A stretch of DNA of 15,587 nucleotides from Gammaproteobacteria bacterium (GTDB taxonomy: Bacteria; Pseudomonadota; Gammaproteobacteria; Magnimaribacterales; Magnimaribacteraceae), in contig DTSY01000008.1 in assembly GCA_012965075.1 (NCBI GenBank), forward strand, positions 1 to 15,587, in the 5' to 3' direction. Position numbers and translations under genes: made by a program. Shown here one piece after another: positions 1-7,253 of this stretch; within the stretch, counting starts at the first letter, position 1; the number at the start of each line of letters is the position of its first letter. The notes beneath the pieces are model-generated. The model saw only the letters and a program-made list of their open reading frames with translations, did no database searches and was not told the DNA's origin.

Positions 1-767
1 AAAATCTCAGCACCAGTTTTAGTATTTTGTTCTTCAGTTACAGAATCATCTGAAATAGTGATGTAGGGGAAGAAGTCCAATTTAGAAACTTCGTATTGCT
101 TAAAATTCATTTCATCAAATACTGAGAGAAATTTATTTACATAAGGACTCCCTCTGCATGTGGCAGATACTTTGTATTCTGAGAGAAGCATTCTATAAAA
201 ACAAAAACCAACAGTTCGCTCTTCACCTTTCTGTGATTTCATAGAAGTAATTGTCCAGGGGATGAAAATCTCTGCAAACCAGCCTGTATCTGCAATGCTA
301 GTTGCCGATAGCCAATCCCCATCCCAATCCATGTTTTGTTCATTCTCATTGATTACAGTTCCATCATTTATGGAACCTCCTGCATTAACGGAAAACCTGT
401 AGCCGGTCTTGCCGTCATTATCAAAATCTATGGTTATTCCTACCTGATCCCCTACGGGAGGTCTTGCTCCTTGATCCCTTTGATGTTGATTGGCTCTTAT
501 AGTTTCTTTGGCTTGAATGTTGATAAATCCAATATAGATGCCCTTCCCATCCTCTTGGATCAGGATTCTTGTGTCTCCCGAAGCATCATTCAAAGAAAAA
601 GGGAATACCTCGTAAAATTTATTGATTTCCCTAGCTGTCTTCCATTCCTCTTCAGACAACTCACCATCAATAACAATCTCTGAAGAAAGAGTAGAAGGAA
701 AGAAAAATAAGAGAAAGAAATAATAATTTAGATTGAATATTGGCTTCCATGCGCTAGTACTTTTCAT
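1..767 (-). CDS. Secreted CBM9-like domain protein, C-terminus cut by window edge
   Basis: The minus-strand frame is open from the ATG at 767 to the left edge (255 codons, no stop), so the C-terminal part lies outside. Residues 1-29 look like a signal peptide: lysines, then an aromatic-rich hydrophobic core (YYFFLLFFF), then STLSS before E30. From about residue 31 the pattern fits the family 9 carbohydrate-binding-like fold (CBM9-like): IDGELSEEEWKTA at 33-45, a later VGITIDFDNDGKTGYRFSVN strand pair, and DTGWFAEIFIPW. In known proteins this domain often precedes a DUF5916-type outer-membrane barrel; whether one follows here cannot be seen. Sugar binding is possible but not shown. The gene starts 6 bases after the flavin reductase stop, and its start codon lies in the loop of a 7-bp inverted repeat, so coupled expression is likely. 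Family assignment is fairly sure; function is not. Confidence 0.8.
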   Translation of the reverse strand, partial: MKSTSAWKPIFNLNYYFFLLFFFPSTLSSEIVIDGELSEEEWKTAREINKFYEVFPFSLNDASGDTRILIQEDGKGIYIGFINIQAKETIRANQHQRDQGARPPVGDQVGITIDFDNDGKTGYRFSVNAGGSINDGTVINENEQNMDWDGDWLSATSIADTGWFAEIFIPWTITSMKSQKGEERTVGFCFYRMLLSEYKVSATCRGSPYVNKFLSVFDEMNFKQYEVSKLDFFPYITISDDSVTEEQNTKTGAEI

Positions 768-777
768 TTTGTACTAG
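754..777 (-). repeat. Inverted repeat around the start codon at 767
   Basis: CTAGTAC at 754-760 and GTACTAG at 771-777 are perfect 7-bp inverted arms around a 10-base AT-only loop apart from the single C/G of the start codon. On the minus-strand transcript the upstream arm contains the flavin reductase stop codon and the loop holds the ATG of the CBM9-like gene. It could form a small hairpin that affects reinitiation. The stem is short and has few GC pairs, so the function is unproven. Confidence 0.5.
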
Positions 778-1268
778 TCTAAATAATTTCCATCTTTATA
801 AAGTAAAGGATCAAAAGTATTCTTATTAATTACCTTAGTGACTTCGCCTACATAAATTGTGTGAGTACTATTTTGTATTGCCTGAACACAGTTACAAAAT
901 AGGTTTGATTGAGAATCAATGTTGTAAGGAATATTTTCTAACTCGGACCAATTGCCTTCTAGAAACCTTTCTTCTTCTTTTTCTTTAATACTACATATAT
1001 CAGCTAAATTCTTTTGACCTAATGACAAAATATTAATGCAAAAACCTAAACCTTCTTTCATAACCTCATGAATAGACGCTTCGCGGTTTATGCATACCAG
1101 CATTGAAGGTGGGTCAAGTGATAAAGAAGCAACTGAAGTAGCAGTCATAGCATGTTTGTTTTCTCCATTCTTTGCAGACACAACTGTCACTGTGGAGATT
1201 ATGCCGCGCATGGCTTGGAGAAACTCTTTATTGACGGGCTCGAGGTCCATGGTGCGGCAAATTATCAT
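774..1268 (-). CDS. Flavin reductase-like (FMN-binding split barrel) protein
   Basis: A 164-residue protein with the flavin reductase domain seen in HpaC/RutF-type NAD(P)H:flavin oxidoreductases. These supply reduced FMN or FAD to a partner monooxygenase in the cytoplasm. Seen in the sequence: STVTVVSAKNG at 25-35, MTATSVASLSLDPP at 41-54 (flavin-binding strand and loop), VCINREASIHEVM at 58-70, THTIYVGEV at 135-143, and the usual end FDPLLYKDGNY at 152-162. Length is typical. Two starts are possible, 1268 or the ATG at 1250 (residue 7); neither has a clear ribosome binding site, and the shorter form would begin MDLEPVNKEF as many homologues do. No monooxygenase is visible nearby, so the partner is unknown. 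The gene is divergent from rsmD and followed by the CBM9-like gene. Confidence 0.85.
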   Translation of the reverse strand: MIICRTMDLEPVNKEFLQAMRGIISTVTVVSAKNGENKHAMTATSVASLSLDPPSMLVCINREASIHEVMKEGLGFCINILSLGQKNLADICSIKEKEEERFLEGNWSELENIPYNIDSQSNLFCNCVQAIQNSTHTIYVGEVTKVINKNTFDPLLYKDGNYLD

Positions 1269-1319
1269 GTCTACAGGCCTAAATCTACTTTAATTTAATT
1301 TAGCTGATATTATTTGAGC
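1269..1319. promoter_or_regulatory. Divergent intergenic region between flavin reductase and rsmD
   Basis: This 51-base AT-rich gap lies between two genes transcribed away from each other, so it should hold promoters for both. I see no strong -35/-10 pair in either direction; TATTAT near 1309-1314 is a possible -10 for rsmD, but it sits almost at the start codon. The call rests on gene layout, not on a recognised motif. Confidence 0.3.
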
Positions 1320-1889
1320 ATGAGAAAAAGGGTTTCTAATGTAAGAATAGTTGCAGGAAGATTTAGAGGATTAAAGATTCCATTTAAGGCCTCTAAATAC
1401 ATAAGACCTACTACCAATAGGACCAAAGAAACCATTTTTAGCTGGTTAACTAATGACATTAAAAACTCTAGGTGTTTGGATATGTTCGCTGGAACTGGGA
1501 GCTTAGGATTAGAGGCAATTTCTAGAGGGGCATCTTTTGTCTATTTTGCTGAGAAAAACAGAAAAATGTGCGAAGAACTTTACAAAACCACTATTAAGTT
1601 AAATATTAAAAACCAATCTGAAGTAATGGCAGTAGATTCATTAAAATTTCCTTTCGAAAAAAAAATTGAAAAGCCCCTTGATATAATTTTTATTGATCCA
1701 CCCTTTAGATTAAATTACTTAAAAAAAGCTTTCTCATTAATAATTGACAAAGATCTAATAACAGATAAATCTATTATTTGCACAGAGGTTGAAAAAGAAA
1801 AAAAGGTTGAAGAAATATTTGCAGAGTGGAATATGATTAAATCAAAAATATCCGGTCAATCAAGATATTGCCTTTTACAAAAGAAGTAA
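1320..1889 (+). CDS. rsmD: 16S rRNA (guanine966-N2)-methyltransferase RsmD
   Basis: Methylates G966 of 16S rRNA in the 30S subunit using S-adenosylmethionine. The 189-residue protein has the expected order: RIVAGRFRGLKI near the N-terminus, RPTTNRTKETIFSWL (29-43), the SAM-binding motif LDMFAGTGSLGLEAISRGA (53-71), and the catalytic IDPPF (126-130), characteristic of N2-guanine methyltransferases. These blocks match E. coli RsmD in order and spacing. I chose ATG 1320; a TTG two codons earlier (1314) is in frame but unlikely. The stop codon overlaps the next gene's start (TAATG), so the small membrane protein downstream is probably co-translated. Confidence 0.95.
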   Translation: MRKRVSNVRIVAGRFRGLKIPFKASKYIRPTTNRTKETIFSWLTNDIKNSRCLDMFAGTGSLGLEAISRGASFVYFAEKNRKMCEELYKTTIKLNIKNQSEVMAVDSLKFPFEKKIEKPLDIIFIDPPFRLNYLKKAFSLIIDKDLITDKSIICTEVEKEKKVEEIFAEWNMIKSKISGQSRYCLLQKK

Positions 1890-2149
1890 TGCCCAGAATA
1901 TACTTACTCTCAATAATTTCAGCTGTGTTATTAGCCTTAATATTTGGAGATACTCAATTCTTATTAGATCCAAAACCCATCACAATTTGGGGTAAAGAAA
2001 TTAGTCTTAATACTCAAATAATTATCAGCGGTTTAACAATCCTAATTATCTTAACTCTGTTAGTTTTGGGACTAATGGAAAAGATAGGTCGGTTATTCAA
2101 AGATAGTAAAAAGGCCGAAAAAAAGAAAGAAATGGCAGTTAAGAAATAA
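1889..2149 (+). CDS. Small two-helix membrane protein, unknown function
   Basis: An 86-residue protein I do not recognise. It has two probable transmembrane helices, about residues 4-20 and 43-62, joined by a 22-residue loop, then a short amphipathic stretch (EKIGRLFKD) and a lysine-rich tail. By the positive-inside rule both ends should be cytoplasmic. The ATG overlaps the rsmD stop as TAATG with AGAAG just upstream, which favours this start over an in-frame TTG at 1868. In E. coli the gene after rsmD, yhhL (DUF1145), also encodes a small membrane protein of similar length, but I see no clear sequence similarity. It ends 3 bases from the rho stop on the other strand. Confidence 0.75.
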   Translation: MPRIYLLSIISAVLLALIFGDTQFLLDPKPITIWGKEISLNTQIIISGLTILIILTLLVLGLMEKIGRLFKDSKKAEKKKEMAVKK

Positions 2150-2152
2150 ACT

Positions 2153-3412
2153 TTACTTACGTTTCATTGACTCGAAGAATTCTGCATTGGTCTTGTAATC
2201 CTTCAATTTGTCTAAGACCCACTCCATAGCCGCTGTGTCTTCCATTTCATTAAGTAATTTTCTTAAAATTGTTATATGACGTAGTTCTGAATCACTAGTT
2301 AAAAGGTCTTCTCTTCTTGTTCCTGTTTTTCTAATGTTAATCGCTGGAAATACCCTCTTTTCTGCAATTTTTCTGTCTAAATTAATTTCTGAATTTCCTG
2401 TTCCTTTAAATTCCTCAAATATAACTTCATCCATTCTTGAACCAGTATCTATTAGAGCAGTGGCTATTATGGTTAAACTGCCGCCTCCCTCAATGTTTCT
2501 AGCAGCTCCAAAAAACCTTTTTGGTTTCTGCAGAGCGTTAGCATCAACTCCACCAGTTAGAATTTTCCCTGAGGCTGCTTGTGTTGAGTTATAAGCCCTG
2601 GCTAATCTTGTTATTGAATCCAAAAGAATAACGACGTCATGATTGTGCTCAACCAATCTTCTGGCTTTGTTAAGAACCATATCTGCTACTTGAACATGCC
2701 TCGAAGGTGGTTCATCAAAAGTGCTTGCTATTACCTCCCCTTTAACAGAACGCACCATCTCTGTTACTTCTTCAGGCCTTTCATCGACTAGTAAGACCAT
2801 TATCTTGCACTCAGGATGATTTTTTTCGATTGAATGGGCAATGCTTTGGAGTAATAATGTTTTTCCTGCCTTGGGGGGTGAAACTATTAAAGATCTTTGC
2901 CCTTTTCCAGTTGGAGCAGTTAAATCTATAACCCTTGCAGAAAGATCTTCAGTACTTCCACTTCCGGATTCAAATACCATCCTTTGATCAGGAAATAAAG
3001 GGGTTAGATTTTGAAAGGCAACTTTATTTTTACTCTTTTCTGGTAATTCAAAATTTATTTCTTCTATCTTTAGAATAGCGAAATATCTTTCTCCTTCTTT
3101 AGGAGGTCTTATTTTCCCCTGTACTGTATCTCCTGTTCTTAATCCAAATCTTCTTATTTGACTGGGAGATACATAAACGTCATCTGGTCCAGCTAAATAT
3201 GAAGAATCTGGGGATCTTAAAAAACCAAATCCATCCTGTAGAATTTCTAATACTCCTACTCCATCAATATCTTCGCCTTGTTTAGCTTTGTTCTTAAGAA
3301 TACCAAAGATTACATCCTGTTTTTTCATTCGAGCAGCATTCTCAACTCCACTGTTCTCCCCAAGAGCTATGAGTTCTTGTACGGGCAAAGCTTTTAATTC
3401 TGACAATTGCAT
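2153..3412 (-). CDS. rho: Transcription termination factor Rho
   Basis: Hexameric RNA-dependent ATPase/translocase that ends transcription. From ATG 3412 the product is 419 residues, the length of E. coli Rho, and begins MQLSELKALPVQELI like it. A GTG at 3457 would add 15 codons without family support. Visible blocks: N-terminal helix bundle; RNA-binding cold-shock-like domain with RNP1 DGFGFLR (60-66) and SYLAGPDDVYVSPSQIRRF (71-89); P-loop PPKAGKT (179-185); Walker B VILLD (261-265); Q-loop LTGGVDANAL (285-294); R-loop region EEFKGTGNSEINL; and an intact C-terminal domain. No insertion is present. trxA lies directly upstream, as in E. coli, and the 95-base leader holds hairpins and a possible small ORF. 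In a window with almost no intrinsic terminators, Rho may carry much of the termination load (inference). Confidence 0.98.
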   Translation of the reverse strand: MQLSELKALPVQELIALGENSGVENAARMKKQDVIFGILKNKAKQGEDIDGVGVLEILQDGFGFLRSPDSSYLAGPDDVYVSPSQIRRFGLRTGDTVQGKIRPPKEGERYFAILKIEEINFELPEKSKNKVAFQNLTPLFPDQRMVFESGSGSTEDLSARVIDLTAPTGKGQRSLIVSPPKAGKTLLLQSIAHSIEKNHPECKIMVLLVDERPEEVTEMVRSVKGEVIASTFDEPPSRHVQVADMVLNKARRLVEHNHDVVILLDSITRLARAYNSTQAASGKILTGGVDANALQKPKRFFGAARNIEGGGSLTIIATALIDTGSRMDEVIFEEFKGTGNSEINLDRKIAEKRVFPAINIRKTGTRREDLLTSDSELRHITILRKLLNEMEDTAAMEWVLDKLKDYKTNAEFFESMKRK

Positions 3413-3413
3413 C

Positions 3414-3473
3414 TTAAAAAAATCTTGCGGATGAAGGTGTATCGGAAATAGATACACTTAAACAATCTAACAT
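3414..3473 (-). CDS. Possible 19-codon rho leader ORF
   Basis: On the minus strand an ATG at 3473 opens a 19-codon frame (MLDCLSVSISDTPSSARFF) whose TAA ends one base before the rho ATG (TAAGATG). AAGG stands directly against the ATG, which is closer than a good Shine-Dalgarno. E. coli has a short leader gene, rhoL, at the same place between trxA and rho; the sequence here is not obviously related. Translation ending at the rho start could be coupled to rho. It may be chance in a 95-base leader. Confidence 0.25.
   Translation of the reverse strand: MLDCLSVSISDTPSSARFF
3437..3457 (-). promoter_or_regulatory. Hairpin in the rho leader
   Basis: GTGTATC (3437-3443) and GATACAC (3451-3457) are perfect 7-bp arms with a 7-base loop; two more A-U pairs are possible past a one-base bulge. 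The hairpin lies 24 bases upstream of the rho start, and a run of seven T follows on the minus strand (3416-3422), but 13 bases away rather than directly after the stem. It is therefore not a standard terminator; a role in rho control is a guess. Confidence 0.4.
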
Positions 3474-3488
3474 CCTTAATTGGAGACG

Positions 3489-3512
3489 TCTAGTTTTTTA
3501 AAAAAATCTAGA
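3489..3512 (-). repeat. AT-rich palindrome over the trxA stop codon
   Basis: Positions 3489-3512 form a near-perfect palindrome: TCTAG and CTAGA outer arms, five T/A pairs inside, one mismatch. It contains the trxA stop codon (3508-3510). The transcript could fold into a weak hairpin that marks the trxA 3' end or slows RNA decay. No U-run follows on the minus strand, so I do not call it a terminator. Confidence 0.35.
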
Positions 3513-3828
3513 GGTGAGTTTCTATAAATTCGGTTAACTGTGTTTTACTTAATGCGCCCACTTGTTGAGCCACTACCTGACCTTCTTTAAAGATTAACAA
3601 AGTTGGTATGCTCATAACGTTCTGTTTTGCAGCAGAAGCCTGATTAGTATCAACATCTAATTTCCCTACCTTTAATTTACCCTCATACTCGGTGGCTACT
3701 TCTTCCACTATTGGGCCTACCATTTTGCAGGGTCCGCACCAGGTTGCCCAATAATCCACCAGTACAGGTGTTTGAGAAGAAGATACCTCTTCATCAAAAT
3801 TATCATCTGTGATAGTGACAACTGTCAT
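3508..3828 (-). CDS. trxA: Thioredoxin 1
   Basis: Small cytoplasmic dithiol protein that reduces disulfides in ribonucleotide reductase, peroxiredoxins and other targets. The 106-residue product has the active site WCGPC at 30-34 within YWATWCGPCKM, the cis-proline SIPTLL (P75) and the C-terminal GALSKTQLTEFI helix, all as in E. coli TrxA. I chose the ATG at 3828, which starts five residues before the TITDDNF strand as in the family and has TAGAG upstream; a TTG at 3843 is in frame but adds unneeded residues. It precedes rho by 95 bases, a conserved gammaproteobacterial pair, and a good promoter lies about 75 bases upstream of its start. Confidence 0.97.
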   Translation of the reverse strand: MTVVTITDDNFDEEVSSSQTPVLVDYWATWCGPCKMVGPIVEEVATEYEGKLKVGKLDVDTNQASAAKQNVMSIPTLLIFKEGQVVAQQVGALSKTQLTEFIETHL

Positions 3829-3904
3829 ATTTGCTCTAAGCAATAAGTGATTAATATGTTCAAAGGGAATGTTTCGATAGACTTGAAATAAGCATTCTTT
3901 TCTT

Positions 3905-3932
3905 ATTATGGGGAGTACTAATTTTTTTTCAA
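3905..3932 (-). promoter_or_regulatory. Sigma70-like promoter for trxA-rho
   Basis: On the minus strand TTGAAA (3932-3927) and CATAAT (3910-3905) each match the sigma70 consensus at five of six positions, with a 16-base spacer. Transcription would start near 3898, giving a leader of about 70 bases before trxA. It sits between the ilvD stop and trxA, where an independent promoter for trxA-rho is expected. This is the best promoter match I found in the window. Confidence 0.6.
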
Positions 3933-3951
3933 GTATATTTTAATACTACAA

Positions 3952-5616
3952 TCAAGTAGTAACTGCTCCAGAGGAAGCGGATCCAACCATTCTTGAATAC
4001 TTTCTTAGAACTCCTTCACTCTCTTCTTTTGGACTCTTCCATTTTTTTTTCCTCGCTTCCAAAGTCTTTTTATCCACTTCAAGGTTTACTTCATTGGAGT
4101 CGGCATCGATTCTTATTTTATCTCCCTCTTCTACTAAAGCTAGGGGTCCTCCTAGATGGGCTTCAGGAGATATGTGACCCACAACAAAACCATGAGTACC
4201 GCCCGAGAATCTTCCATCGGTTAGGAAGGCTACTTTATCGCCCAATCCTTTGCCCGTAATTGCTGAGGTTGGACTTAACATTTCTCTCATACCAGGACCC
4301 CCTTTGGGACCTTCGTATCTTATTATTACTATATCTCCTGCTTTTATATTTCCTTCCATGATAGCTTTCATAGCTTTTTCTTCAGAATCAAAGGGCTTAG
4401 CTTTTCCTCTAAATGAAGACCCTTCTTTACCAGATATTTTTGCGACCGCTCCTTCTGGAGCAAGATTTCCATAGAGAATTCTTAAATGACTATCTTTCCT
4501 TATAGGACTATTGAACTCTTTAATAATTTTTTGATCTTGAGGGTATTCTTTAACTGAATTCAAATTTTCTTCCAGAGTTCTTCCTGACACAGTTAGGGCA
4601 TCTCCATGCAGTAAACCTTCATTTAAAAGAATTCTCATTAAAGGTGTTATTCCTCCAATTTCTATAAGCTCAGACATTAAATAATTACCACTGGGTTTCA
4701 AGTCAGCTAGCACAGGTACTTTTTTTCCTATTCTTGTAAAGTCATCTATGGTGAGATCAACTTTAGCTTCATGTGCAATGGCAAGGAGATGTAAAACAGC
4801 ATTGGTTGACCCTCCTAGAGCTATAACAACTGTAATTGCATTTTCAAATGCCTCCTTAGTTAATAACTTTCTAGGAGTTAAATCTTTTTTGATTAAATTC
4901 ATAAGAGCCTTCCCAGCTTCAATGCAGTCTTCTTTTTTTGAAGATGAAACAGCTTCTTTAGCAGAGCTGTTAGGAAGACTAATTCCTAAAGCTTCAATAG
5001 CAGAGGCCATTGTATTTGCTGTATACATTCCTCCACATGCTCCGGGACCAGGAATTGCTTTAGATTCAATGTCCAAAAGTTCAATATCTGAGATTTTCCC
5101 TTCAGAATGTGCGCCTACAGCTTCGAATACTGAAATAATGTCTGTCCTATCCTTTCCAGGTTGAATACTTCCTCCGTAAACAAAAATTGAAGGTCTGTCT
5201 AATCTTGCCATCGCCATAAGACAACCTGGCATATTTTTATCGCAGCCTCCAATTGCCAATAAGCCGTCAAAGCCTTGGCCTGCTACTACCGTTTCAATGG
5301 AATCTGCTATTACTTCTCTGGAAACAAGAGAGTATCTCATTCCTTTTGTTCCCATTGATATTCCATCGGAAACACTAATTGTGTTGAAAATAACAGACTT
5401 ACATCCAGAACTATTAGCCCCCTCTGCTGCAGCATCGGCTAACTTGTTAATATGCATATTACAGGGAGTTACCATGCTCCATGTTGAGGCAATACCCACT
5501 TGAGGTTTCAAAAAATCTTCTTCTTCAAAACCAACAGCTCTAAGCATTGCTCTAGACGGAGCTTGCTCAACACCATCAACTATTTTTGAAGAATACTTTC
5601 TAGTCTTTTTACTCAC
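3952..5616 (-). CDS. ilvD: Dihydroxy-acid dehydratase, short form
   Basis: Dehydrates 2,3-dihydroxy-isovalerate and 2,3-dihydroxy-3-methylvalerate in valine/isoleucine (and so leucine and pantothenate) synthesis; a cytoplasmic Fe-S enzyme. Three cysteines in the usual places should hold the cluster: C52 (TPCNMH), C125 (GGCDKNMPG) and C194 (GACGGMYTANTMAS). SDGISMG (83-89) and a C-terminal GRFSGGTHGFVVGHISPEA block are also present. At 554 residues it is shorter than the 616-residue E. coli enzyme and resembles the short class (cyanobacteria, plants, yeast) usually linked to a [2Fe-2S] cluster; cluster type here is inference. The start codon is GTG at 5616, with AGAGAA upstream; it follows yejF by 28 bases. 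No other ilv gene is in view. Confidence 0.97.
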   Translation of the reverse strand: MSKKTRKYSSKIVDGVEQAPSRAMLRAVGFEEEDFLKPQVGIASTWSMVTPCNMHINKLADAAAEGANSSGCKSVIFNTISVSDGISMGTKGMRYSLVSREVIADSIETVVAGQGFDGLLAIGGCDKNMPGCLMAMARLDRPSIFVYGGSIQPGKDRTDIISVFEAVGAHSEGKISDIELLDIESKAIPGPGACGGMYTANTMASAIEALGISLPNSSAKEAVSSSKKEDCIEAGKALMNLIKKDLTPRKLLTKEAFENAITVVIALGGSTNAVLHLLAIAHEAKVDLTIDDFTRIGKKVPVLADLKPSGNYLMSELIEIGGITPLMRILLNEGLLHGDALTVSGRTLEENLNSVKEYPQDQKIIKEFNSPIRKDSHLRILYGNLAPEGAVAKISGKEGSSFRGKAKPFDSEEKAMKAIMEGNIKAGDIVIIRYEGPKGGPGMREMLSPTSAITGKGLGDKVAFLTDGRFSGGTHGFVVGHISPEAHLGGPLALVEEGDKIRIDADSNEVNLEVDKKTLEARKKKWKSPKEESEGVLRKYSRMVGSASSGAVTT

Positions 5617-5644
5617 TTATATTCTCTATCAGACAAAATGTTTT

Positions 5645-7243
5645 CTAAATTGCTGCTTTTATCAATTCTTTAGTGTATTCATTATTGGGTTCATTGAAAA
5701 CCTGATCTGCCATTCCTTTTTCAACAATTTCCCCTTCTTTCATCACATAGACTAGATCAGACAGAGCCCTAATCACTCTTAGATCATGACTAATGCATAA
5801 ATAAGAAAGACGATGTTTTTTTTGTAATTCAGACAATAATTTAATTATCTGCATTTGAATAGAGACATCAAGTGCTGAGGTTGGCTCATCTAGTAAAATC
5901 AATTTTGGCTTTAAAATAATAGCTCTAGCGATTGCTACTCTTTGCCTTTGACCTCCCGATAGCTCATGAGGAAAGCGAAGAAAAAAAGAGGAATCTAGTT
6001 CAACTTCTTCAAGAGCAGCAAAAATTTCTGACTCCCTTTCTATTTTATTAAGTTCTGACTCATGCACTCGTAAGCCCTCCCCAATTATTTCACCAACAGT
6101 CTGACGAGGAGAGAGTGATCCAAAAGGATCCTGAAAAACAATCTGGAAGTCCTTTTTCATAAGCCTTCTTGAATTAGCGTTTAAAGAACTTAAATCTTTT
6201 CCATTGAACTCAATAAATCCTTTAGATTGCTCTAATCCGAGTAAGGCTCTTGCCAAGGAGGACTTTCCTGAACCAGATTCTCCAACCAATCCTGTAGTCC
6301 TTCCTTCGTAAACCTCTATAGCAACATCCTTTACGGCAGTTAGATACAAGCTCCTCTTCAGAAAGCTCTTTTTTGTTAAATAGGTTACTTCTAAACCTTT
6401 GGATATAAGAATTCTTTGACCTCCAGTACTTATATTATTTTTCGGAGCAGGCAAAGAATTGAGAAGTTTCTGGGTGTAGCTATGCTGAGGAGACGAAAAA
6501 ACATTATCAACTATTCCTCTTTCAACTATTTCTCCCTCTTTCATTACGGCAACTTCGTCTGCAAACTTTTTTACAATATTAAGATCATGCGTAATAAAGA
6601 GTATGGACATACCCGTTTGCATCTGTAGACCCTTTAGTAGCTCCAACAATGATTTCTCAACTGTTACGTCTAAAGCTGTAGTTGGTTCATCAGCAATAAG
6701 GAGGTCGGGATCATTAGATAGAGCCATGGCAATCATAACTCTCTGTCTCTGGCCTCCTGAAAGTTGATGAGGATAAGAATCAGCCTTTAACTCTGGGTCT
6801 GGAATGTGTACTTTTTTTAACAAATCTATTACGTTTGTTCTTGCTTGCTTCCTTCGCATTCCTTTGTGAACCGTTAAAACTTCCTGGATCTGAACCCCTA
6901 CCTTCTGATAAGGATTTAAGGAAGTCATGGGTTCTTGAAATATCATAGAAATAGAATCTCCTCTTACACTCCTGATTTCATTAGAGTCCATTTTCATGAT
7001 CTCCCTACCTTTCAATTGAATGGAAGATTTGCTTGAGTGAGAAGCTATCTGATACGGAAGTAACTTTAAAATAGACAAAGCAGTAACAGACTTGCCTGAT
7101 CCAGATTCTCCTACTAAAGCAAGAGTCTTTCCTTTTTTAATCGAAAAAGAAATTGAGTTTACTGCTGTTATAGAAGATTCCTTTGAAGAAAATTTCACAG
7201 ACAAATTACTGACTTCTAGGATATTTTTTGTTTGGCTATCCAT
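5645..7243 (-). CDS. yejF: Fused double ATPase of a peptide-type ABC importer (YejF-like)
   Basis: ATP-driving subunit of an inner-membrane importer of the oligopeptide/microcin C family, two ATPase domains in one 532-residue chain. Domain 1: Walker A GESGSGKS (45-52), Q-loop FQEP (102-105), signature LSGGQ (161-165), Walker B LLIADEP (181-187), H219. Domain 2: Walker A (321-328), Q-loop FQDP (370-373), LSGGQ (428-432), Walker B LILLDEP (448-454), H486. All catalytic motifs are intact in both halves. Segments such as SVTALSILKLLP and YPHQLSGGQRQRVMIAMAL match E. coli YejF closely; GsiA is the nearest alternative. YejA, YejB and YejE homologues, normally adjacent, are absent here. It starts 10 bases after the copper chaperone stop and lies 28 bases before ilvD, so the three may share a transcript. 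Confidence 0.9.
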   Translation of the reverse strand: MDSQTKNILEVSNLSVKFSSKESSITAVNSISFSIKKGKTLALVGESGSGKSVTALSILKLLPYQIASHSSKSSIQLKGREIMKMDSNEIRSVRGDSISMIFQEPMTSLNPYQKVGVQIQEVLTVHKGMRRKQARTNVIDLLKKVHIPDPELKADSYPHQLSGGQRQRVMIAMALSNDPDLLIADEPTTALDVTVEKSLLELLKGLQMQTGMSILFITHDLNIVKKFADEVAVMKEGEIVERGIVDNVFSSPQHSYTQKLLNSLPAPKNNISTGGQRILISKGLEVTYLTKKSFLKRSLYLTAVKDVAIEVYEGRTTGLVGESGSGKSSLARALLGLEQSKGFIEFNGKDLSSLNANSRRLMKKDFQIVFQDPFGSLSPRQTVGEIIGEGLRVHESELNKIERESEIFAALEEVELDSSFFLRFPHELSGGQRQRVAIARAIILKPKLILLDEPTSALDVSIQMQIIKLLSELQKKHRLSYLCISHDLRVIRALSDLVYVMKEGEIVEKGMADQVFNEPNNEYTKELIKAAI

Positions 7244-7253
7244 ATATTAAGAG

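Noticed and set aside
336..683. Plus-strand open frame of 115 codons
   Set aside because: It lies opposite the CBM9-like gene, whose minus-strand frame has a signal peptide and family motifs; the plus product resembles nothing.
3413..3457. Longer Rho starting at GTG 3457
   Set aside because: The 15 extra codons have no counterpart in Rho; ATG 3412 gives exactly the E. coli length and N-terminus.
3918..3951. Terminator after ilvD
   Set aside because: A small AGTAT/ATACT inverted repeat is followed by A rather than T on the minus transcript, so it does not fit an intrinsic terminator.
4748..5164. Plus-strand open frame of 138 codons
   Set aside because: Antisense to ilvD, which is complete with all Fe-S cysteines; a chance frame.
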